Positions 1 through 7,041 of a stretch of 64,000 nt of DNA are shown here, in pieces (position 1 is the stretch's first letter; every line of letters begins with the position of its first letter). The notes under the pieces are model-generated. The model saw nothing but the letters and a program-made list of their open reading frames with translations, made no database searches and was not told the origin of the DNA. Made by a program: the position numbers and the translations under genes. The stretch comes from an uncultured Lachnospiraceae bacterium (lineage in GTDB: Bacteria; Bacillota; Clostridia; Lachnospirales; Lachnospiraceae), in NCBI GenBank assembly GCA_910576815.1, contig CAJTKA010000015.1, positions 13,947 through 77,946 on the forward strand. The letters run 5' to 3'.

Positions 1-10
1 CAAGATTTGT

Positions 11-16
11 TATAAT
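11..16 (+). promoter_or_regulatory. Candidate -10 box for the LacI-type regulator
   Basis: A perfect TATAAT lies 84 bases before the regulator start. Its -35 partner would fall outside the window, so only half of the promoter can be judged. Confidence 0.3.
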
Positions 17-68
17 TGTTTACGGACAGTATATGCAATAAATTTTACAAATGCAACTCAATTATTAG

Positions 69-78
69 CAAACGTTTG
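69..78. promoter_or_regulatory. Candidate LacI-family operator (autoregulation)
   Basis: CAAACGTTTG is a perfect 10-bp palindrome with the central CG typical of LacI/GalR-family operators. It lies between the TATAAT at 11 and the regulator start at 100, so a bound repressor would block its own transcription. The site is seen; the assignment to this regulator is inferred. Confidence 0.45.
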
Positions 79-99
79 TCTAAAAGAAAAGAGGAATTG

Positions 100-1095
100 A
101 TGTCTTTAAAGAAAATTGCGGAAATGGTTGGCGTTTCTCCGTCTACTGTTTCAAGGGTACTAAACAATACCGTTCCGAACTGCGCGTCTACGGAATTGAA
201 AGAAAAGATATGGGAGGCGGCGCATGCTTTGCAGTACGTTCCCAACACGGAAGCGCGCAATCTGAAAATGGGAAAATGGGAAACTGCGAAAACTTATAAA
301 ATAGCGGTTATTTTGACGCGCTTCGGGTTCCTTGATAAAGATCCTTTTTTTCGGGAACTCTTTCAAAGTATTGAGGAGGCGCTTCTCGAGAGGTCCTGTA
401 TTTTGCAAATGGTTACCAATGCAGAAGAAGTAGATTTTTCTGCATTGGATGAGATTGACGGCATTATTATTTTAGGGCGGTGTTCGGATGCGTTTTTGAC
501 CCGTTTAAAACATGATACCCGTAATATAGTGGGAGTAGACAGGAATCCTACCGATTATAAGATGGATGAAATTATCTGCAATGGTAAGACGGCCGCCGTG
601 AAGGCAATGGAATACCTGCTTTCGCTGGGACATCAAAAGATCGGCTACATCGGTGACTGCTCTTTTGAAGCGCGTTATGTGGGATATTGCGAGACATTGA
701 TCAAACAAAACATCCCAATCAACTATCACTATATCCAGTCAACGGACCAAACTTATGAAAGCGGCTATCAGGCTATGATGGAGCTGCGCAAGCAGGATAT
801 GACGGCGGTGTTTTGCGCAAATGATATCACCGCATTGGGAGCCATGCAGGCCTTGACCGACAGCGCTTCGCAAAAGAAGGAAAAGAAGCGGGCGGTATCG
901 GTTATTGCGATTGATAATATTGCAGGAGCCATGACTTCGACTCCACTTCTGACTACAGTGGATATTCCCAAAGAAGAAATGGGCCGAATGGCGGTCACGG
1001 TGCTTTTGGATCGGATCTCGCATAAGCACAGTGAGTATCTGAGAGTTGAATTTCCCTGTAGGGTCATTGAGAGGGAGAGCTGCTTCCGTTTATAA
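100..1095 (+). CDS. LacI/GalR-family transcriptional regulator
   Basis: A 331-residue one-component regulator. Residues 1-22 form the classic LacI helix-turn-helix (KKIAEMVGVSPSTVSRVLNN), followed by a hinge and a periplasmic-binding-protein-like sensor domain. Typical family motifs include LGHQKIGYIG, AVFCANDITALGAM and the C-terminal PLLTTVDIP. The ATG at 100 is preferred because GAGGAATTG lies just upstream and the HTH begins immediately; the frame stays open back to 16, but that would add 28 residues foreign to the family. The effector is unknown. Its place at the head of a glycan locus suggests a sugar-responsive repressor, possibly of the genes that follow, though no second copy of its operator is obvious before 1232. 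Confidence 0.93.
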   Translation: MSLKKIAEMVGVSPSTVSRVLNNTVPNCASTELKEKIWEAAHALQYVPNTEARNLKMGKWETAKTYKIAVILTRFGFLDKDPFFRELFQSIEEALLERSCILQMVTNAEEVDFSALDEIDGIIILGRCSDAFLTRLKHDTRNIVGVDRNPTDYKMDEIICNGKTAAVKAMEYLLSLGHQKIGYIGDCSFEARYVGYCETLIKQNIPINYHYIQSTDQTYESGYQAMMELRKQDMTAVFCANDITALGAMQALTDSASQKKEKKRAVSVIAIDNIAGAMTSTPLLTTVDIPKEEMGRMAVTVLLDRISHKHSEYLRVEFPCRVIERESCFRL

Positions 1096-1128
1096 GACCG
1101 CCAGGTTCGGGGGATAACTATAAAAGGG

Positions 1129-1157
1129 TTGAAAATAAGGGAAATACTGGGTATTAT
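1129..1157 (+). promoter_or_regulatory. Sigma-A-type promoter for the first glycan operon
   Basis: TTGAAA (1129-1134) and TATTAT (1152-1157) are separated by exactly 17 bases in the gap after the LacI-type gene. No terminator is visible in that gap. The next gene starts 75 bases downstream. Confidence 0.6.
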
Positions 1158-1231
1158 AGTAGTATGTTATTAAGCTTATTGGAAGTGAATAGCACATTGG
1201 AGCGTAAACAGAGGCTGAGAGGGACAGCAAA

Positions 1232-2197
1232 ATGAGAAAAAAAATATCGATTAACGTACCCTGCTATAATGAAGAAGATAATGTAAAGCCGATGGCGGAG
1301 GCACTCACACAGATTATGCAGTCTCTGGATTATGATTATGAGATCCTTTTTAGGGATAATTGTTCGACTGATAACTCTAAGCAAAGGCTTCGTGAACTGG
1401 CAGCAGCGGACAAGCACATTAAAGTCCTTATGCTGAATAGGAATTATGGGTCTGGCGGACGCGGACGGCGGATGCGTTTTGGGTATTGCACCGGGGATGT
1501 AATCGTCCACATAGCCTGTGATTTTCAGGAGCCGCCAGAGTTACTGCCGGAATTTATAAAATATTGGGAACAGGGTTATAAGGTGGTAGCCGGGCAGAAG
1601 ACCGGCTCAAAAGAAGGAAAGATCAAATATTTCCTGAGACACGTGTACTATAAGATCATGGACGCCTTTTCCGATGTACCGCAGTATGAGCATATGTCGG
1701 GTATTATATTATATGACCGGGAGGTTTTGGATGAAATCCTTAAGATAGACGAAGACATTATTCTGAGAAATGCCCTGGCTGATATGGGATATGAGATAAA
1801 GCTGATACAGTACGTGCAGGAGAAGCGGCGCAGTGGCAAATCCAGTTACAATGTGTGGCGCTATCTGAATTTCGCTCTGAACAGTCTGGTGAATACTTCT
1901 ACGGCGCCGCTTCGGCTGATGACGGTCGCCGGATTTTGTATGTCTGTCATCAGTTTTCTGCTGGGTGTATTCTATTTTATTATGAAATTGACATTGTGGT
2001 ACCGATTCCCGGCAGGTATGGCGCCGGTGTTGATCGGAATGCTGTTTTTGGGTTCCGTGCAGCTTTTGTTTATGGGTGTATTGGGAGAGTATATTGGCGC
2101 GATTCTACGCAAAGTGTCGAGGCAGCCGGATGTGATCGTAAGTGAAAAGCTGAATCTTGGCGAGGATGGAACGGATTCGAAACAAAACGGCGTCTGA
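1232..2197 (+). CDS. Family 2 glycosyltransferase, DPM1/GtrB-like polyprenyl-phosphate sugar synthase
   Basis: A 321-residue enzyme with an N-terminal GT-A fold (INVPCYNEEDN at 7-17). The metal-binding region is CDFQEPPE at 96-103, where most relatives have ADLQDPPE. RRSGKSSYN (199-207) matches the conserved RxSGxSxY lipid-carrier motif of this subfamily. Two C-terminal membrane helices (about 227-251 and 263-286) and the ending GEYIGAI are typical of GtrB/ArnC-type enzymes. The family moves a sugar from a nucleotide donor to undecaprenyl phosphate on the cytoplasmic face; which sugar cannot be read here. First gene after the promoter at 1129. The Asp-to-Cys and Asp-to-Glu changes in the metal motif are unusual but leave one Asp. 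Confidence 0.88.
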   Translation: MRKKISINVPCYNEEDNVKPMAEALTQIMQSLDYDYEILFRDNCSTDNSKQRLRELAAADKHIKVLMLNRNYGSGGRGRRMRFGYCTGDVIVHIACDFQEPPELLPEFIKYWEQGYKVVAGQKTGSKEGKIKYFLRHVYYKIMDAFSDVPQYEHMSGIILYDREVLDEILKIDEDIILRNALADMGYEIKLIQYVQEKRRSGKSSYNVWRYLNFALNSLVNTSTAPLRLMTVAGFCMSVISFLLGVFYFIMKLTLWYRFPAGMAPVLIGMLFLGSVQLLFMGVLGEYIGAILRKVSRQPDVIVSEKLNLGEDGTDSKQNGV

Positions 2198-2243
2198 CAG
2201 AAAATCACGGTAAAGCATTTGGATGTTGTCGAGAAAGGACCGC

Positions 2244-3506
2244 ATGGAAAATCCACGCAAAAGAGATTATATTTGGAATACCGCGGCCGGGGTGATCAAT
2301 GCGGCAGAGGCTGTAGTCATGTCGATGATTGTTACGCGCATGACGGGACTTACTGATGCGGGTATGCTGACGCTGGCTTTTGCGGTTGGGAATCTGATGC
2401 TGCCAATCGGTAAATTTGGGGTGCGTAACTATCAGGTGACTGATGTGGAAAACAGATTTTCAAGTTCCACATATTTTACGACCCGTATGATCACTGTTTT
2501 TTTAATGATTTTGGTTGTCTGCGGCTATTTGTGCTATGCCTCGGCGGGATTGGGATATGGCGCTGATAAGTTGGGGATCGTTTTTGCGATATGCATGATT
2601 TATGCGGTCGAGGCTTTGGAAGATGTTATATGGGGATATTTTCAGCAGAGGAACTGCTTGTATGCGGGAGCAAGGATGTTCTGCGTCAGGTGGATCGGTA
2701 TTCTGCTGTTTTTCCCTGTTGTTCTGTATGGCAGTCGGAATATGAAAAAAGCGCTGCTGTTGTGCCTGGCGCTTTCGATCGTGATTTTTTTGGTGCTTCT
2801 GTGGGCAACTTATCCAAGGTTATGCGCCGAGGAGGATCAGTTTTCAAAACTTATCAGAGAAAAGATCAATGTTGGGCAGATCGGACAGCTCCTGAAGGCG
2901 GTTTTACCGTTGTTTGGCATATCTTTCTTGGCTTTTTTTGAGAATAATATGCCAAAGTACGCCATTGATGCATATCTGACGGATGAGATACAGGCGTGTT
3001 ATGGGTTTGTGGCCATGCCGGTTTTTGTGATCGGTCTGTTGAATAACTTTATCTATCAGCCGACGCTTGTGCCCATGGCGGTTGAATGGGAGCAGGGACG
3101 GGTCGTACCATTCAAAAAACGGATTGCAAAGCAGATCATGATCATAGGCATACTGGCCGTCGTGTGTATGGCGGGAGCTTATTTATTGGGCATTCCTGTG
3201 CTTTCACTATTATACCATACGGATTTGACCGGATATAAAAGGGAACTGATGATATTGCTTCTGGCAAGCGCTTTTCTGGCAGTATCAGGATACCAAAGCG
3301 TGGTGTTGACGATCATGCGCTGCCAAAAGGCACTTCTGCTGCCGCACGGTATTGTTGCGGTGACAGCGGCGCTTGGTCTGCCTGCTGTTGTATCAAGGTA
3401 TGGGACGATGGGAGCGGCGATTAGTTATATGGCATTGATGTCACTGCTTTGTCTGCTGTACGGTGGGATATTGACCACAAAATTGAAAGGATATCATGAG
3501 ATATGA
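2244..3506 (+). CDS. Polysaccharide flippase-like multispanning protein (Wzx/MATE-like)
   Basis: A 420-residue, very hydrophobic protein with about 12 predicted membrane helices, the right size for an O-antigen/teichoic-type lipid-linked sugar flippase. The N-terminus (YIWNTAAGVINAAEAVVMSM) resembles the first helix of the polysaccharide biosynthesis/Wzx family. The ATG at 2244 is chosen because GAGAAAGGA precedes it by five bases; an ATG at 2223 has no such site. The stop overlaps the next start (ATGA at 3503-3506), so translation is probably coupled to the following nucleotidyltransferase. Its substrate is presumably the lipid-linked repeat unit made by this locus. Confidence 0.8.
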   Translation: MENPRKRDYIWNTAAGVINAAEAVVMSMIVTRMTGLTDAGMLTLAFAVGNLMLPIGKFGVRNYQVTDVENRFSSSTYFTTRMITVFLMILVVCGYLCYASAGLGYGADKLGIVFAICMIYAVEALEDVIWGYFQQRNCLYAGARMFCVRWIGILLFFPVVLYGSRNMKKALLLCLALSIVIFLVLLWATYPRLCAEEDQFSKLIREKINVGQIGQLLKAVLPLFGISFLAFFENNMPKYAIDAYLTDEIQACYGFVAMPVFVIGLLNNFIYQPTLVPMAVEWEQGRVVPFKKRIAKQIMIIGILAVVCMAGAYLLGIPVLSLLYHTDLTGYKRELMILLLASAFLAVSGYQSVVLTIMRCQKALLLPHGIVAVTAALGLPAVVSRYGTMGAAISYMALMSLLCLLYGGILTTKLKGYHEI

Positions 3507-4273
3507 AAGTAGTTATCTTGGCAGGAGGAACAAGAAGCACGATCAGCAATGAGCAGGAAGGGATTCCGAAGCCGATGGCGGAGATTGGCGGGAAACCGTT
3601 GCTCTGGCATATTATGAAAAACTTTTCCGCATATGGATATCACGAATTTATCATTTGCGGCGGATATCGGGTGAATATGATTAAGGAATATTTTATGGAT
3701 TATTATATTTACCAGTCTGATATCACGGTGGATTTGCAGAATAATCAGATTGAGATCCATAAAAACCGCACGGAAGACTGGAAGGTAACAGTGGTAGATA
3801 CAGGACTGTACGGTGCTACCGGCCAGCGTGTGGCGCAGATTCGAGATTATATAGAAGAGGAAAACTTTATTGTAACATATGGTGACTGCCTCTCGGATAT
3901 TGACGTGTTGAAGCTGTACGATCAGCACATAAGCCAGGGAAAGATGGTGACGATGGCGTTGGCGCAGCCGACCGGACGAAACAAATCTCTGGAAATAAAC
4001 GAGGAAGGTCTTGTTGTGGGGAAACAGCACGGCGCGAATGAGAATCAGGCATGGACAAACGCCTGCCTGTTTGTAATGAATAAAAAGATATTTAACATTT
4101 TGAATGGGAACTATGAGCTGGAAAGTTTTTTGCTCAATCAACTGGCAGATGAGAAACAGATTGCCACCTATAAGCACAAGGGCTTTTGGACACCTGTTGA
4201 AACATATCGTGACAGAGTTGCCATGGAAAATATGTGGAATGCGGGAATGGCACCATGGATCAAAAATACTTAG
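3503..4273 (+). CDS. Degenerate CDP-glucose pyrophosphorylase-like nucleotidyltransferase
   Basis: A 256-residue member of the sugar-1-phosphate nucleotidyltransferase family, clearly paralogous to the next gene along its whole length. The fold-defining start (MKVVILAGG), KPMAEIGGKPLLWHIMKNFS and the C-terminal GFWTPVETYRDR are kept. Key sites have drifted: the nucleotide loop reads AGGTRSTIS instead of AGGxGTRxSEE, the metal-site motif reads YGDCLSD instead of YGDGVAD, the RFGA segment of the partner is RNKS, and the EK plus N-TGF region is KQH and TNACLF. It may have changed substrate, be a regulatory partner of the second copy, or be losing function. Translation is coupled to the flippase by an ATGA overlap. 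Confidence 0.8.
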   Translation: MKVVILAGGTRSTISNEQEGIPKPMAEIGGKPLLWHIMKNFSAYGYHEFIICGGYRVNMIKEYFMDYYIYQSDITVDLQNNQIEIHKNRTEDWKVTVVDTGLYGATGQRVAQIRDYIEEENFIVTYGDCLSDIDVLKLYDQHISQGKMVTMALAQPTGRNKSLEINEEGLVVGKQHGANENQAWTNACLFVMNKKIFNILNGNYELESFLLNQLADEKQIATYKHKGFWTPVETYRDRVAMENMWNAGMAPWIKNT

Positions 4274-4338
4274 TTACTTATAGATAAACAGATGATGGAA
4301 GAAGAATGACTGATGTCAGGAAGGAAATAGAAGTATCT

Positions 4339-5112
4339 ATGAAAGTAGTCATCTTAGCCGGCGGCAAGGGCAGCCGCATCAGCGAGGAATCGGTGATCAA
4401 ACCAAAGCCGATGGTAGAGATCGGAGATAAGCCGATTCTCTGGCATATTATGAAAATATATTCCGCCTACGGCTATCATGATTTTATCATCTGCTGCGGC
4501 TATAAAGGGCATATGATCAAAGACTATTTTGTTCATTACTATATGTATCAGTCCGATGCTACATTTGGGCTGATGGATAAATCGAGGGAGTATCACAATT
4601 CCACAGCGGAGCCTTGGCGGGTGACTTTGGCGAATACCGGCTTGGAGACGTTGACGGCCGGTCGCATCCTGCGGATTCGGGATTATATTGGGGAAGATGA
4701 GAGCTTCATGCTGACATATGGGGATGGTGTGGCGGATGTGGATATTTCGGCGCTGCTTACTTTTCATAAGTCTCACGGCAGGATCGCCACCATTACGACC
4801 ACGCAGCCGGCGGGACGATTCGGCGCGATCAAGATAGATGAAAACGATATGATCGAAAGTTTTAAGGAGAAGGCAAGGAAGGACCAGTCATGGGTAAACA
4901 CAGGATTTATGGTGTTGAATAGGGAAGTGTTTGACTATCTGGGCGACGGCTCAGAGATGCTTGAGAAAACGCCGTTTGAGCGGCTGGCGGCAGATCACCA
5001 GATGGCAGCGTACAGGCACCCGGGTTTTTGGTCGCCGATGGATACAGTGCACGACCGTGCCTACCTGGAAGGCTTGTGGAGCGCGGGGGAGGCGCCGTGG
5101 AAAATCTGGTAA
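4339..5112 (+). CDS. rfbF: Glucose-1-phosphate cytidylyltransferase
   Basis: A 257-residue cytosolic enzyme that makes CDP-glucose from CTP and glucose 1-phosphate, the first step toward CDP-deoxyhexoses. It carries the family sequence in order: AGGKGSRISEES loop (8-18), KPKPMVEIGDKPILWHIMK, FIICCGYKGHMIKDYF, YGDGVADVDI (127-136, metal Asp129), the RFGAIKI segment, and GFWSPMDTVHDRAYLEGLW near the C-terminus. The family normally begins MKxVILAGG, favouring the ATG at 4339, with AGGAAGGAA 12 bases upstream; an in-frame ATG at 4306 would add 11 residues. The RfbH and RfbG genes lie downstream, separated by a three-gene insertion. Confidence 0.9.
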   Translation: MKVVILAGGKGSRISEESVIKPKPMVEIGDKPILWHIMKIYSAYGYHDFIICCGYKGHMIKDYFVHYYMYQSDATFGLMDKSREYHNSTAEPWRVTLANTGLETLTAGRILRIRDYIGEDESFMLTYGDGVADVDISALLTFHKSHGRIATITTTQPAGRFGAIKIDENDMIESFKEKARKDQSWVNTGFMVLNREVFDYLGDGSEMLEKTPFERLAADHQMAAYRHPGFWSPMDTVHDRAYLEGLWSAGEAPWKIW

Positions 5113-5153
5113 CGAATGATACAAAACAGTGTGTACGAATTTGTATCGTTCGT
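5112..5153. repeat. 14-bp inverted repeat over the promoter of the XRE-ImmA-PIN unit
   Basis: ACGAATGATACAAA (5112-5125) pairs with TTTGTATCGTTCGT (5140-5153) with one mismatch across a 14-base spacer. There is no T-run after it, so it is not a good terminator. It lies directly upstream of and touching an extended -10 promoter, which is where an operator for the downstream XRE protein would be expected. Confidence 0.6.
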
Positions 5154-5161
5154 GGTATACT
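5153..5161 (+). promoter_or_regulatory. Extended -10 promoter for the XRE-ImmA-PIN unit
   Basis: TGGTATACT combines the TGN extension with a near-consensus -10 (TATACT at 5156-5161). The -35 region is poor, as is common for extended -10 promoters, and is covered by the inverted repeat, suggesting repression by the first gene product. Confidence 0.5.
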
Positions 5162-5233
5162 AATAATAGAATTTGGCCTATACGGGGCAGAATGATTGAT
5201 ACCGCAAGCTGTTATGGCGGCAGGAGGATTGCG

Positions 5234-5593
5234 ATGAGAGAGCAGAGCAGAGTGTTTGGTAACAACCTGCAATTGTACATGAGGAAAGCTGATATCGGGG
5301 TGAATGAGTTTGCCAAAAGGCTTGGCTATTCCGAATATGAAGTACAGAAGATGATGGATGCAAGATTGATTCCGGATAGCGGTGAAAAGGAAGAAATAGC
5401 AAAGATGCTGGGAGTTTCGATAGAGACCCTGTACAAGAAGCTGGATGATAAATCTTATGAGCAGGCGGGATGCTTGGAGTGTAGAGGCAGATTTTCTAAT
5501 GCCGCGCATAAGCGTGAAATTTTGGATTTGTTTGATGCTTATTGTGATGTGCAGGAAACTTTGCGGGAGGAAGGACTGAAGTCATCTGTTTAG
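5234..5593 (+). CDS. XRE-type helix-turn-helix protein (regulator or antitoxin)
   Basis: A 119-residue protein. Residues 8-70 form an XRE-like helix-turn-helix with VNEFAKRLGYSEYEVQKM and a following helix ending in MLGVSIETLYKKL. The C-terminal part contains a CLEC pair (Cys80, Cys83) and a helical tail. The start is set by AGGAGG at 5222-5227, six bases before the ATG; the frame is open further upstream but would run into the promoter. It is followed within 17 bases by an ImmA-type protease gene, the arrangement of known ImmR-ImmA pairs in which the protease cleaves the repressor. It probably represses its own promoter through the inverted repeat at 5112-5153. Confidence 0.85.
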   Translation: MREQSRVFGNNLQLYMRKADIGVNEFAKRLGYSEYEVQKMMDARLIPDSGEKEEIAKMLGVSIETLYKKLDDKSYEQAGCLECRGRFSNAAHKREILDLFDAYCDVQETLREEGLKSSV

Positions 5594-5610
5594 GCAGATG
5601 ACTTCTTTCG

Positions 5611-6423
5611 ATGAGGCAAATGGCGGCTAAAATGAACAATAGTGGTTTGATAACGCAAACAATCCGGCAATTTATAGCAGAGGTGCGGGAGGAAAAGCAT
5701 ATTGTAAATGAGGTAATCAGGGACGATGTGTTTGCCATTTTGAAAGCAGAGTGTATTGTCTTGTTCTATGCATTGGAAGACAGTGGCGTTGAGGGGTGTC
5801 ATATGATAAAGCCCGTCAATGGGGAGATGAAACAGTTTGTGTTCATCAACACCACAAAGGCAGTACAGGAACAGACATGGACTGCGGCTCATGAATTAGG
5901 TCATGTGTGGCAGGTGGATTCATATATCAAAGAAAAGACAGGCCTGCAGGACTTGGATTCGGAAAAACTGGTCAACCGGTTTGCGGCGGAACTGCTGTTA
6001 CCGGAAATGATATTCAGAAGGGTATTGACTGATAAATTAGAAGAATATGATTTCCAAGGCTCTAAATTAACCGAAAGCATGATGGTTCGTCTTGTGACAT
6101 ACCTAATGAACTACTTTTGTACACCGTATAAAGCAATTATACGCAGATTCAGTGAATTGAGATATATCAGGAAGGGGGCGGAACAACAGTACTTGGATGG
6201 TTTTTCGAGGCAGGCTGAACTCTATCAATATTTAATCAGAGAGAATCAGTATACCAGATTAGAGACAGTCAACCGGGCATATTCCATGGAGAATATTGAG
6301 CAGGATATCAGACTGCTGGAAAGGCAAGAAGTGTATTCAGATAAAAAAATAGCCCGCCTGAGAGAAATGTTTCATTTAAGGTGGATAGACATAGAGGAAG
6401 GAACCTATCATTTTGGAGAGTAG
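5611..6423 (+). CDS. ImmA/IrrE-family zinc metallopeptidase
   Basis: A 270-residue protein with the HExxH zinc motif HELGH at residues 94-98 and a downstream NRFAAELLLP segment (122-131) that supplies the third ligand in ImmA/IrrE proteins. Family members cleave a cognate XRE repressor in response to a signal, as in ICEBs1 or the IrrE/DdrO DNA-damage response. The rest, from about 170, is helical and charged with no recognised domain. Start choice is weak: ATGs at 5611, 5620 and 5632 are all possible and none has a strong ribosome site, so translation may depend on coupling to the XRE gene 17 bases before. The next gene starts 4 bases after its stop. Confidence 0.88.
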   Translation: MRQMAAKMNNSGLITQTIRQFIAEVREEKHIVNEVIRDDVFAILKAECIVLFYALEDSGVEGCHMIKPVNGEMKQFVFINTTKAVQEQTWTAAHELGHVWQVDSYIKEKTGLQDLDSEKLVNRFAAELLLPEMIFRRVLTDKLEEYDFQGSKLTESMMVRLVTYLMNYFCTPYKAIIRRFSELRYIRKGAEQQYLDGFSRQAELYQYLIRENQYTRLETVNRAYSMENIEQDIRLLERQEVYSDKKIARLREMFHLRWIDIEEGTYHFGE

Positions 6424-6426
6424 GAT

Positions 6427-7026
6427 ATGGATGAGCAGACCGGGGCAGTGATAGATGCAGATTTTTTTAGAAAAATTACAGAGTATGAGTACGGAACAGC
6501 ACTTTTGCAAAGAGTGATGAAGGAATTGAATCTGAACCCGGTCATGCATGAGTTTGTTGCTGAGATAGAATTAAGGGATAATTTGTATTTGCAGGAATTG
6601 ATGCAGTCAGGGGCGATTCGTATTATATGTTATAGCGATTACTTGAGGGAGCAAGACAAAAAATCTTATGACGAGTATTTTAGAGAAGCCTATGAGCGAA
6701 TAAACTATTTTCCTTTTCCGGAAGGAGAAAATATTTATACATATGCAGATAGAGGGGAAAGCCTTGGCGAAATCCGATCACTATACATGGCGAGAAAAAT
6801 GGGTTATTTGTATTTTATGTCTGATGATGCAGATTCTAAAACATTGGCTAAGGCTTTTTTCTCCCGCAAGAGTGGAATTGTAGTAAAAACGCTTTATGAG
6901 GTGTTTGTACTATGTAAAGAGAGAGAAACAGACCTTACATGGAAAGATATAAAAGTTACGGCTGCGAATGCCATGCGGACAAAACAACATCAATTGAATC
7001 AGCTAAAAGAGTTGTATGTAAGTTAA
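6427..7026 (+). CDS. Putative PIN-like domain protein (third gene of the XRE-ImmA unit)
   Basis: A 199-residue protein of no family I can name with certainty. The spacing of acidic residues resembles a PIN-fold nuclease: AVIDADFF (Asp10 and Asp12), SLGEIRSLYMA (Glu115) and YFMSDDADSKTLA (Asp133, Asp134, Asp136), the last in the place of the usual SDD-type motif. If so, it would be a metal-dependent ribonuclease acting as toxin or effector of the unit. Its start lies 4 bases after the protease stop, so the two are co-translated. Hand-counted G+C for 6781-6900 is 43 of 120 bases, against 36 of 60 for 7321-7380 in the next sugar gene, consistent with a separate origin. A non-nuclease role remains possible. 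Confidence 0.6.
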   Translation: MDEQTGAVIDADFFRKITEYEYGTALLQRVMKELNLNPVMHEFVAEIELRDNLYLQELMQSGAIRIICYSDYLREQDKKSYDEYFREAYERINYFPFPEGENIYTYADRGESLGEIRSLYMARKMGYLYFMSDDADSKTLAKAFFSRKSGIVVKTLYEVFVLCKERETDLTWKDIKVTAANAMRTKQHQLNQLKELYVS

Positions 7027-7041
7027 GGAGATTATGTTTAT

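Noticed and set aside
3494..4177. 227-codon minus-strand open frame
   Set aside because: Antisense to the nucleotidyltransferase gene and without any start signal or family match.
5112..5153. Terminator of rfbF
   Set aside because: The inverted repeat is not GC-rich, has a 14-base loop and lacks a T-run; operator function fits better.
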